Positions 5,801 through 13,835 of a stretch of DNA of 13,835 bases are shown piece after piece (positions within the stretch are counted from its first letter, which is position 1; each line of letters opens with the position of its first letter). The DNA comes from CAVSIS01 sp963814875 (GTDB lineage Bacteria > Acidobacteriota > Thermoanaerobaculia > Thermoanaerobaculales > Sulfomarinibacteraceae): assembly GCA_963814875.1 (NCBI GenBank), contig CAWFFJ010000030.1, forward strand, positions 1-13,835. Direction: 5' to 3'. Under the pieces are notes generated by a model. It ran no database searches, had not been told where the DNA came from, and saw only the letters and a list, made by a program, of their open reading frames with translations. Both the position numbers and the translations under genes were made by a program.

Positions 5801-7973
5801 GGACGTCGGACTGGGGTCGACGGCGACGGTCCCGGTGGAACGGCAGCTCACGCCGTCGGCGCTTGCCGTGACCGACCACAGGTAGGCGCCTGCGGACCCG
5901 TAGGTGTGGCTCGCTTTCTGCGCTCCGGAGTGCGATGACGTGTCGCCGAAGTCCCAGTCGAAGGTCGGCGAGGACGCACAGCCGCTGGCGACGGCATCGG
6001 CCTGGAAGTAGACCTCGGAGCCGACCGAGGAGTTCTTCGGCACGATCGCGGAGCAGGCGAGCGAGCACGCCGCTCCGCTGAAGCTGTACGACGCCACGCC
6101 TCCGCCGCCGGTTGCCGCATAGAGGGTGTTGTGGTTCGGCGAGAAGCCGAGGTCGTAGATCCCGTACTCCTCCAGGCCCGCGAGCGGCCCCCAGCCGGAG
6201 CCTCCGTCGGTGGTCCGGAACACACCGGCCCCGCTACCCTGGTAGACGGTCTGAGGAGAGCTCGGATCGACGGCGAGCGCCCAGCAATAGTCGGCGGTAA
6301 GCCCGGTGCTGATGGGGTGCCACGAGTTGCCGCCGTTGGTGCTTTTGTAGACGCCGTCATACGTGCAGACGTACAGCGTCGACGGGCTTGAGGGGTCGAC
6401 CGCGATGTCCCAGATGGTATGGTCGGTGAGGCTCGAGGTCCAGTGCTCGCCGCTGTCGTCGCTGCGGAAGACGCCCTGCCAGGCGCCCGCGTAAAGCATC
6501 GACGGAGTCTGCGGGTCGAAGGCGAAGGAGAGCACCCTCATGTCGATCGGGCCGGTTGCCGGCTGGTGCCAGGTCGAGCCACCGTCGTTCGACACCATGA
6601 GCCCCTTCGAGCTGCCCGAGTACACGCGGTTCGGGACCACGGGATCGGTCGCCACGGCCTCGAAGTCGGCCAGGGTCGCCTGGTCGTCCGTGCGGGTCCA
6701 GCTCACGCCGCCGTCGCTCGACTTGTAGAGGCCACGCCAGGTCCCGACGTAGAGGGTGTCCTTGTGCCCGGGTCGCGGGCGAGCGAATCGACTTCGACGT
6801 AGGGCATCCCCGGGACCAGGGATGACCAGCCACGCCGTCGCTGTCCGTCCGCCACACTCCGCCGTGGGTCCCGGCCCAGAGTCGACCACCTCCGGCGGGA
6901 TCCACCACTAGCTGTCGACGTAGGACGCGATCGAGCCCGCCGTTGACCGCGCTCCACGAGGCGGCCCCGTCGGTGCTCCGGAACACGCCCTGACCGTAGG
7001 TTCCGGCGTAGAGCGAGCGAGGAGTCGACTCCGCGATCACGACGCTGTTGACGGTGATGTTCTGGATGCCGTCCCTCGCCGCGCTCCACCTCGCGGCGCC
7101 GTTGGTGGTCCGGTACAGGCTGCATCCCTCTCTCGCGATGGTGATACAGCGTAGAGGTTGGTGGGGTCGATCGCGATGCTCCGGGCGCCTGACGTCGGCC
7201 GGCAGCCCGCTTCCGGCTGGCGCTCCAGGTCGCTCCGCCGTCGATGCTCTTGTAGAGACCGCTCCTCTGTTCCGGCCTACACCGAAGCCGAGCTGGACGG
7301 GTCGACCGCCACGCTGGAATGGAGGCCGGCGGCAGCCCGCCGGCGACCGGGGTCCAGCTCGCGCCGCCGTTGATCGACTTGAAGAGCCCGTCGTAGGTGC
7401 CGGCGTACACGGTCTGGGGTGAGCTCGGGTCGACAGCGAGCGCAACGACCGACTCGTTGCCCGGGATACCGTTGTTGGCCGGGTTCCAGGTCATGCCGCC
7501 GTCGGTGCTCTTGCCGACGCCGTGATAGCGAATCCCTGCGTACACGGTCGAAGGCGAAGCTGGGTTGCGCGCGAGGCAGAGAAAGAGCATTGCCGGGGAG
7601 CCCCTGGCTGGACTGGATCCAGCTCGCGCCGGCATCGGTGGAGCGGAACACGCCGGCGTCGAAGCTGCCCACGAGGACGACCGAGGGGTTGGATGGGTCG
7701 ATCTCGACGGCCCGCAGGTTGGTCGAGGTCAGGCCCGATGCGAGACGGATCCAGCTGGCGCCGGAATCGGCGTCCTCCACAGCCCGTGCCCGACCATGTA
7801 GAGCGTGCTCGGTCCGTGACCGGGTCGACCGCGAGCTGGTTCACGTCCGTACCCGGCGGACCGCCGGTCGTCCAGTGCTGCACGCCGGCAATCGCGGTAC
7901 CTGGCTGTCGCAAGCAACACGAGCGCCACAACGGAGATTGTGCAACTGACGCGTCTCGAAGGGGGTGGTTCAT
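4390..7973 (-). CDS. Secreted Asp-box propeller/PKD protein with two C-terminal modules (frame broken repeatedly)
   Basis: One gene of about 1,190 residues, read in pieces. It starts at ATG 7973 after GGAGG (7982-7986 on the plus strand). A signal-peptide core 'ISVVALVLLATA' lies near 7938-7905. About 13 Asp-box repeats follow (for example STDAGASW, STDGGMTW, SINGGASW, SIDGGATW, STDGAASW, SSDGGVSW, SNDGGSTW, STNGGNSW, TTDGGSGW), each near 'DPS.P.T.YAGT', to about 6080. This is the BNR/sialidase-type beta-propeller fold, but no sialidase catalytic residues are evident. A PKD domain spans about 6065-5815 ('FDWDFGDTSSHSGAQKASHT'). Two tandem modules reach the stop at 4390. Frame changes occur near 7953, 7905, 7818, 7772, 7590, 7330, 7280, 7210, 7140, 6838, 6768 and 4678. 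From 6768 to 4678 it is clean. At 7818 and 7772 one missing C and one missing G restore the frame. It probably acts outside the cell or on the surface. Ligand unknown. Confidence 0.75.
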
Positions 7974-8408
7974 GGTGGTGTCCTCCGCAGGTGCCGCCCC
8001 AAGATCTTTCTCGGGCCGTGCTCGATCGACTCGGCGACAGGTTCGTATTCCTCAGTGAGCTCGATGCTGCAGCTCCAATCTAGCGCTGAAGTCACGCCGC
8101 GTCACCGGTTGTCAGGTGGTGTTCCTTCGCAAGGGGCCTGCGGACGCCACCCTGCCAAGGCGAAGACGTCCCGCTAACTGAGAAGGGTCCCATTGACAAC
8201 ACAGACACATCGGACCTAAATTCATGGGAGAACAGAGAAACCAACTCAGGTGGAGGCCCGGGGCGAGGATCGCCTGGTTCGGCGGGGTTGCCGCCGCTGC
8301 CGGCAGGCCAGGGCGCCCCACCGGACGGGCTGCGGCGTGTGTCGCCGGCAACGCGCCGCGGCACGCGATCGGGATCGACCTCGGTCGGCGGAAACAGGAG
8401 GTAGACGT
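7974..8408. other. 435-base divergent promoter region
   Basis: This region separates the minus-strand giant secreted protein from the plus-strand patatin operon and holds a candidate promoter at 8193-8222. A frame open from 8250 into the patatin gene encodes only an arginine-rich string before the true start at 8409, so it is not part of the protein. The minus-strand frames here give proline/arginine-rich sequence with no domain. I see no other structure. Confidence 0.55.
8193..8222 (+). promoter_or_regulatory. Candidate sigma-70-type promoter for the patatin operon
   Basis: TTGACA (8193-8198) is a perfect -35 consensus, followed after 18 bases by TAAATT (8217-8222), four of six bases of the -10 consensus. 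The spot is locally AT-rich in a GC-rich region. Transcription would start near 8229, leaving a leader of about 180 bases before the patatin start. This is a pattern match only. Confidence 0.35.
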
Positions 8409-9461
8409 ATGGCACGCGCACTGGTTCTGGGCGGTGGGGGAGCCCGCGGGTCGTTCCAGACGGGCATGCTGCTCGAGCTGGTCGGTGAGCAGGGGATCGA
8501 CTTTCCGATCCTGAGGGGGGTCAGCGTCGGGGCGCTCAACGCGGCGTTTCTGGCGCAGGCGCCGGTGGGCAGGTCGCAGGCCGAGTCGCTCGCCAACCTC
8601 AAGACCCAGGTCGAGGCGCTGTACGACCTGTGGGCGAAGGAGATCAAGGGCAACTTCAGCGTCTACGCCGAACGCGCGGGCGGCTTCGCCGGCATCGCCC
8701 TGGGCGCCGACAGCATCTACTCGGTGGAGCCGCTCAAGAAGCTGATCAAGAAGCACCTCTCGCTCGAGGCGCTGCGCGGCTCGGGCCGCGACTTCGCCGT
8801 GGGCACAGTGTCCCTCGTGACCGGAGAGTACGAGGAGTGGACGCCGGCGGAAAACGACTTCATGGACAAACTGGTCGCCTCGACAGCGATTCCGGTCGTG
8901 TTCCCGTTCGTGAAGACCGGGAGGGACGTGCTGGTTGACGGCGGCGCGCGCAACATCACGCCGCTCGGTTCCGCCTTCCGCACCCACCCTGACGAGATCT
9001 ACGTCCTGCTCACCAGCATGCTGATCGCCGAGCCCGACGGTGAACTGCCCGAGAGCACCGTTCAAGTCCAGCAGTACCGGCAGTGGAACGACAACTGGCT
9101 CGGCACCAGCGTCGGCGGCATCGACGTGCTCAAGCGGGTGGTCGACATCCTCACCGACGAGATCTACCTCGATGACCTCCGCGGCGCGCTCGACTGGAAT
9201 CAGGTCGCGGGCCGCATTGACGACCTGCTCAAAGCGACAAGTGGCGCGACATTGCCGGCGGCGGTCACCCAGGCGGTGGCCGACCTCGGTCAGGCGATCC
9301 AGGACGTCAGCAAACGTCACGTTCCGATCCACGTGCTCGCGCCGCGGATCTGGTACGGCAGCGACAACAGCTCGACCAACTTCGATCCGGTGCTGATCAA
9401 GATCGCCATCGGCCACGGACGGGTGGTCGGCAAGGACCCGAGCCTGTGGGTGGTGAGGTGA
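8409..9461 (+). CDS. Patatin-like phospholipase
   Basis: A 350-residue serine lipid hydrolase of the patatin family, which cleaves acyl ester bonds of lipids with a Ser-Asp dyad. All three signatures are present: the oxyanion loop GGGGARG (8-14), the nucleophile elbow GVSVG with Ser39, and the catalytic DGG with Asp177. It has no signal peptide or membrane helix, so it should be cytoplasmic or membrane-peripheral, like the RssA/YjjU-type bacterial patatins. The catalytic domain spans about residues 3-215. The remaining 135 residues are mixed helical and lack a recognised domain. ATG 8409 is chosen because AGGAGGT (8396-8402) precedes it by 6 bases and the protein begins directly with the conserved first strand 'ARALVLGGGG'. 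It is the first gene of an apparent operon, with the next start 57 bases past its stop. The substrate is not predictable. Confidence 0.9.
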   Translation: MARALVLGGGGARGSFQTGMLLELVGEQGIDFPILRGVSVGALNAAFLAQAPVGRSQAESLANLKTQVEALYDLWAKEIKGNFSVYAERAGGFAGIALGADSIYSVEPLKKLIKKHLSLEALRGSGRDFAVGTVSLVTGEYEEWTPAENDFMDKLVASTAIPVVFPFVKTGRDVLVDGGARNITPLGSAFRTHPDEIYVLLTSMLIAEPDGELPESTVQVQQYRQWNDNWLGTSVGGIDVLKRVVDILTDEIYLDDLRGALDWNQVAGRIDDLLKATSGATLPAAVTQAVADLGQAIQDVSKRHVPIHVLAPRIWYGSDNSSTNFDPVLIKIAIGHGRVVGKDPSLWVVR

Positions 9462-9518
9462 GAGGACGTGGCTCGCATCGGCGCACAGGACCGTAGCTGA
9501 GGGATAGGGAGGTGCGCT

Positions 9519-10620
9519 GTGGACTGGGTGGAGGCGACGCTCGCATTTGCCGTGCTGATGATGGTGATGTCAACTGTGGTTTCAGTGCTGGTGGAGATGG
9601 TTCACCGACTGCTGGGCGCACGTGAGGAGGGCCTGCAGATCCTCGTGAAAGGTCTCTACACAGACTATTTGCGTCCGCGACTCGCTAAGCTCCCGGGGGC
9701 CGCGGGTGGTTCCCTCGAGGCGTTCGCGGCGAGGATGACCACGGCGCGGTTCCAGCCCGCTGAGGGCGGTGGGCTGAGGCGTTGGGTCCAGGGCTGGCTC
9801 CGGTCCTCCAGCAAGAAGAACCTGACCACCCTGGAGTTCATTGAGCGGTTTGCCGAGACCGACGAGGGCAAGGCGGTGGCGGTGTGGGCGAAGGGCGCGG
9901 CCACCCCGGGGCTGCAGACGTTTCTCGATGATCTCGCCAGCAAGTACGAGGACTGGGGCGCGAGCGCCAGCGAGTACTTCCTGCGGCGTGCGCGGCTGCT
10001 TTCGATTGTCGTGGCACTGGTGGTGGCCTTCAGCCTCAACGTCGATTCGGTGAGGATCTTTACGACCTTTCTCCAGGACAGGTCGGTACGTACTGCGATG
10101 ATCGACGCAGGCGACGCGGTGGCCGAAGAGCTCCAAAGCCAGCTTGCGGCGCTGGAGCAGGCGCGTGAAGCGCGACCGGGTGATGGCGCACAACCCTCGG
10201 AGTCGCCCGAGGATCTGGAGAAGGTCCTCGCCGACCACCGGCAGAAGCTCGAGAGCGAGCTCGCCAAGCTCGGCGCCGCCGGCGTCCCGATGGGTTGGGA
10301 GAGCCGCCGTGGACGGCAGAGGCGTGGACCGGCGGGGGTCCGTGGTGGTCCGGCGTCCTGCGAGGCCTCTCGGTGGTGCTGGCCGGCCTGCTGATCGGCC
10401 TGGGCGGCCCGTTCTGGTACGACACCTACCGCAAGCTCGGCATGCTCACGGATGTCGCCCGCGGGCTGCAGACGGTTGTCCAGGGTGACAAGGAGGATAC
10501 CGCTGTACGGACTCCGAGGACACCCGCACGCGAGTGGTGGAGGTGTTCCAGACTGCGAGTGGAGCACTCAATCTGTTTGGATCCGAGATCGCACCCGACG
10601 CTGGGCCGCCGCTCGGATGA
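9519..10620 (+). CDS. Three-helix membrane protein with FSLNVDS and GGPFWYD motifs (two frame breaks)
   Basis: Starts at GTG 9519 behind AGGGAGG (6-7-base spacing). Membrane helices: about residues 5-27 ('LAFAVLMMVMSTVVSVLVEM'), 158-175 ('RLLSIVVALVVAFSLNVDS'), and a third near 280-300 ('VVLAGLLIGLGGPFWYDTYR'). Residues about 195-252 are a likely coiled coil rich in Glu/Gln/Lys. The first frame reads to 'GVPMGW' (10298), the sense then moves one frame ('GEPPWTAEAWTGGGPWW…', to about 10500), then again ('DSEDTRTRVVEVFQTASGAL…') to a TGA at 10618-10620. Each break is consistent with one missing base, giving about 366 residues. A '.LNVDS' helix followed by 'GW…G.PFW.D' occurs in a widespread family of uncharacterised bacterial membrane proteins, as I recall. 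It lies between the patatin and the giant protein genes and probably anchors a membrane complex with them. That role is inference. Confidence 0.75.
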
Positions 10621-10660
10621 GAGCAAGCCAGCAGGTCGCCGTGACCTCAGGAGGCACGCC

Positions 10661-13600
10661 ATGACCCAGGGTTCGCTGAAGAAGAGGATCCTCGGCGACA
10701 AGTTCCTCACCGTGACCTTCGATCTCGCCGATCCGGGCGCATTGTCTGAGCCTGTCGGCACCACCGCCTTCCCTCTTGCTGTCATCGAGGCCAGCACGCC
10801 GACCTTCGACAGCCGCCTCTTCGACCGGTCCTTCGCGGTGTCCGCTGCGGCCAAGCTCCCTGTCGGCATCGACATCCGGGCGCAGCACGCGGCGATCGAC
10901 GATGTCGAGGGGCTCGGACCCTTTGCCGCACCCTCTGGGACCAGCTATGCGGACTTCCGGCTCGCCTTCGACGTCGAGGTCGCCGGAGCGGGCGCCGTCC
11001 CGACCAGCGGTTCGGGGCTGACGGTCGGGATCTCGGCGGGCGGCGCACTCGATGCCGCCTATCGGCACCTCGTCCCGGTGTCCGCCGAAACCAGCCGGCT
11101 GCGGGCCGTCGAACGTGTGCTCGGCGATTCGGGCCTGCCGCAGCTTCTCGACCTGAGGGGCGGCAAGCTCCTGGACGGCGAGCTGCACGTCCTGAGCGGG
11201 TCCTGTCACCTCGATCTCGGGCTCAAGGGGCGACTCGGGGGGCAGTTCGACCACACGATGATCGTCGAGGCCTTCGACCAGGCCGTCGATCTGCTCAAAG
11301 CCAGGGTCGCCTACTCGGTCGATGCAACCCTCGGATACTCGCTCGATCGAAAGATGAATCTCGTGGTCGGGCGGGTCGGCACGCTCCGCGAAGGGTGGGT
11401 GCGTGTCAGGCTGTCGGCCGAAAAGGAACGCCGGATCGCCTTCAGCATCGTGTTCGCCCTCCAGGTGGAGTACGACCTCGGCCATGGTCTCGTCGCGCTC
11501 CTCGACCGGATTGTGGAGCTCGAACCGGTGACTCGGCTGAAGCTCGCGATGGCCAAGCTGGCCGAGGTGGCCGACCGCCTCGAGGAACCGGATCAGACCT
11601 GGGACGTGCTCAAACAGGAGCTGCAGGGCGAAGCCGCCCAGCTGATCGGCAGCTACCTCGACGACCACGGCTGGCTGGATCGGGTCGCGGGCTCGCCGGA
11701 GCTGGCCTCGGCGTTTGCAGCTGCCCACCGAATTGTCGAGACCTACCGCGGTCTGGACGAGAAGGTCGAGGAGCTGTGGAACCAGATTCTCGCAGCAGGC
11801 GAGCTCGGGGCCGGCCAGCGGTTGCCGAGCTGCTGGACCGCGTGGCGGGGATCGACCCGGCCAGCCCGGAAGCGCTGGTCAACGAAGAGTGGCGCCAGGT
11901 GCTGGCGTTGATCGAGTCCCTCACCGGCTCCTCGATCGAGGAGATCCTGTTCGGGAGCACGCTCGACGCAAACCAGCTCCTCGCCGAGGCACGCGACATC
12001 GCGGCCCGGGCGAGAGGCTTCCTTGCCGACGCCCCGAGCGAGTTCCTGACCAGAGTCCACGGCGTTGCCGAAGCGAACGGTATCGAGTCGGTGATCGCGT
12101 GGCTCGAGCGCAATGCGACCTCGCCGCAGGCTTTCGAGCAGGCGGTCGCCGGGGCCGTCTCCGCCCAGGTGCAAAGGGCCGTGGGAGTGCTTCTCGGGAA
12201 GGTCTGGGATCCGACAAGGCTCGACGACGCGGACCGTCGCCGACTCCTCGGCCTCGCCCAGTCGATCCGAGGGCTGCTCGACAACGCGAACGGCTGGGAC
12301 GAAAAGCTCAAGGCCGAGGCCCGCAGGTTGAAGGGCTCCCTCGGGTTCTCGCTGTCGTTGGAGATGGAGCGAATGTCCCGCGAGACCGCCCTCGTCGATC
12401 TGGAGCTGGACCCCTCTCACGACGGGTGCCGGCAGGCGTTCGAGAAACACCTCGGCCGGGGGCGCATCACGGACTTCCTCGGCCGCCTGGCACAGATCGA
12501 TCCCGAGCACGCGGACGAGGAGCTGCCGGCGGAGCTGCCGTACATGCTGCACGACTGCGTTCTGACCTCAAAAAGGGTGCGGTCGTCGAGCCTGGCGGTG
12601 GTCTTCTCCCTGCTCGGGGCGCGAACCGACCGCACGCAGCGCCTCGTGGAGTCGAACGTGCGCTTCCTCCAGGATTCGGACAACGTCCGGTCTCGTGCGG
12701 CGCGCTACTCATCGGCGCTCGTGCAGACGCGGGTCGAGGACAAGATGACGGCGAACGCCGCGGTGTGGCTCGAGATTGACGCGAACGGCGCCGGTCACGA
12801 TCTCACGGCGGCCTACGACCGCGAGCTCGCCACCCGGCTCCGCGTGACCTACACCCGCGAGGATGACTTCCTCTCCTCAGACGAGGTCGCGGGCCTTGCA
12901 CGGCTGCTCGACGACCTCGGCTTCGTCTCGCCGGGAAGCGCGGTGCCGAGTGAACGACCCGTCAGATTCGGCCTCGACTACCGGATTCCGGCGACGACCG
13001 ATGTCCTCGGCGCATTGCTCGCGGACCTCGGAGGTGGTGCGGGCGAGACGCGCTGGAACCTGGACGTGCTCAATGCCGCGCACCGTTGGTTCGACGAGCG
13101 GCTCGTGGCGATCGCAGATCCGGGCGCCACCGGGGCCTACCCTTCCGGAGAGCGGCCGCTGGCTCGGTACCTGCTTCGCCCGTTCATCCGGTCCGAGGAG
13201 TTCCGCCGCCACTGGACCTCGGGGATCCTCTCCTTCGAGGCATATGCCGGCCGCAGGGCCTTCACGATCGTCGACGGCAGCTCGAGATTCAGGATCCGCC
13301 CCCTCGTGGCGGGAAGGTGGAAAGCGCCGTATCTGTGCCTCTTCAGCATGATCGTCAAACGCGGCCCCGGCCTGCACGCGGTCCGGGCGCTCGCCAAGTC
13401 ATCGAAGAAGCTCTCCGAGCTGCGCACTCACGGCGCCGCGATGGACGTTTCGGATCGGTTCGCAGCGGCCTTCAAGACGGCGGCGCCGGTCTTCTGGCCG
13501 AGCCCGCTTTCCGCCGTGTGGCTGGTCCTGGCCCGACTCGCCCGCATCCGCGCCGGGGTCTTCGACCAGGCGGAGGGCGTCGCGACTTGGCGCTGGACGG

Positions 13601-13695
13601 AGAACGGAGAGCCCGTGGAGCCGCTCATCTGGCGCCTCGCTCCCGGTCACGGCCTCGCGAACGCTGACATCCGCCAGCGACTCTTTCCGCTGTGA
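10661..13695 (+). CDS. Large (~1,011-residue) protein of unknown function, third gene of the patatin operon (one frame break)
   Basis: ATG 10661 follows AGGAGG (10649-10654) by 6 bases and lies 40 bases past the membrane-protein stop. There is no signal peptide and no membrane helix, so it is probably cytoplasmic. Residues about 1-280 are beta-rich and glycine-rich ('SGSGLTVGISAGGALDAAYR', then 'VDATLGYSLDRKMNLVVGRV'). About 280-540 are helical with repeated Leu/Ala/Glu heptads. The rest mixes strands and helices ('GSLGFSLSLEMERMSRETAL', 'NAAVWLEIDANGAGHDLTAA'), ending 'HGLANADIRQRLFPL'. The frame breaks once near 11818 (residue about 386). Restoring one G (CAG-GCG-GTT) continues it into 'AVAELLDRVAGIDPASPEAL'. 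I recognise no enzyme motif such as a Walker box or nuclease triad and no named domain. Its size and order behind a phospholipase and a membrane protein suggest a scaffold or sensor partner, but that is only a guess. Confidence 0.75.
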
Positions 13696-13729
13696 TCGGT
13701 GCGCCGGAGAGGGTGATACGCTTGGATGA

Positions 13730-13835
13730 ATGAGAACGCAGCTTCCTGTCCCCGACTCCTCATCCACCGCTGTGATGCCGCGATATCCTGACGAACCAGA
13801 ACCAATCGAACCTGGGATCCTGAGTACTGGGGGTG
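13730..13835 (+). CDS. Possible start of a downstream gene, cut by the window edge
   Basis: From ATG 13730 a frame stays open to the right edge (35 residues: 'MRTQLPVPDSSSTAVMPRYP' and on, proline- and acid-rich). GAGAGGG lies about 18 bases upstream, farther than usual, so the start is weakly supported. A competing ATG at 13726 reads into a stop after 21 codons. No family can be named from so short a piece. It may also be noncoding. Confidence 0.25.
   Translation, partial: MRTQLPVPDSSSTAVMPRYPDEPEPIEPGILSTGG

Noticed and set aside
4619..5938. 439-residue open frame on the plus strand
   Set aside because: It lies opposite the well-supported module repeats of the minus-strand gene. Its translation is Arg/Gly/Val-rich with no domain, and it has no ribosome-binding site. 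It is a GC-rich antisense shadow.
8250..8408. 53-codon N-terminal extension of the patatin gene
   Set aside because: The extension is an arginine-rich string with no conserved residues, and AGGAGGT precisely precedes the ATG at 8409.
8112..9416. 434-residue open frame on the minus strand
   Set aside because: It is antisense to the patatin gene, whose catalytic motifs are intact. The composition is His/Arg/Asp-rich, as expected of a shadow frame.
8409..9461. Patatin as a CBASS-type antiphage effector
   Set aside because: No cyclic-nucleotide synthase, Cap2/Cap3-like or NTPase gene is in the window, and the following genes do not match known CBASS partners.
10568..11728. 386-residue open frame on the minus strand
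   Set aside because: It is antisense to the large operon protein. Composition and lack of a start site mark it as a shadow.
1..13835. CRISPR array, tRNA, rRNA or insertion sequence
   Set aside because: I looked for regularly spaced repeats, tRNA-like cloverleaf arms and transposase motifs and saw none. The only repeats are the palindromes, the heptamer array and the protein-coding repeats listed.

Overview
This is a GC-rich bacterial window whose genes lie on both strands. It has no rRNA, tRNA, CRISPR array, transposase or phage gene that I can recognise. The best taxonomic hint is a pair of secreted proteins built from a module with the motifs 'T.WRTDVA..N', 'RTYNQ..GTFGQYLPA', 'FR(S/T)NVGV.N' and 'YGSVIDN.TGDPTTIP'. 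I associate that style with Acidobacteriota of the Thermoanaerobaculia type. This placement is from memory, not from a search.

Layout, left to right: (1) 2-265, the C-terminal end of a plus-strand gene that starts outside the window, followed by a GC hairpin and a small heptamer repeat. (2) 368-823 (minus), a four-helix membrane protein, divergent from 907-1262 (plus), a small secreted protein whose reading frame is broken once. (3) 1275-1435, a 161-bp imperfect palindrome that looks like a REP/MITE-type element. (4) 1600-2688 (minus), a secreted protein with one copy of the module. (5) 3083-3319 (plus), the membrane-anchored N-terminus of what looks like a truncated sensor protein, then 3366-4112 (plus), a Tsx-like outer-membrane channel ending in a perfect 29-bp inverted repeat. 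(6) 4390-7973 (minus), a secreted protein of about 1,190 residues: signal peptide, about 13 Asp-box (BNR) propeller repeats, a PKD domain and two tandem copies of the module. Its first 1.2 kb is broken by about a dozen single-base indels. (7) 8409-13695 (plus), an apparent three-gene operon: a patatin-like phospholipase, a three-helix membrane protein, and a protein of about 1,011 residues of unknown function. (8) A possible start of a further gene at the right edge.

The operon at 8409-13695 is the most likely candidate for an undescribed system. A complete-looking serine lipid hydrolase is tightly followed by a membrane protein and a very large soluble protein that I cannot assign. The three genes have short gaps, and strong ribosome-binding sites precede each start. 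Its function is unknown.

Several genes in the window need single-base corrections to read through (907-1262, 4390-7973, 9519-10620, 10661-13695). The flanking protein motifs are intact and most breaks are consistent with a missing base. I therefore think sequence errors explain most of them better than gene decay does. Any automatic gene call here will be fragmented, and in one place (10295-11911) it fuses two different genes.
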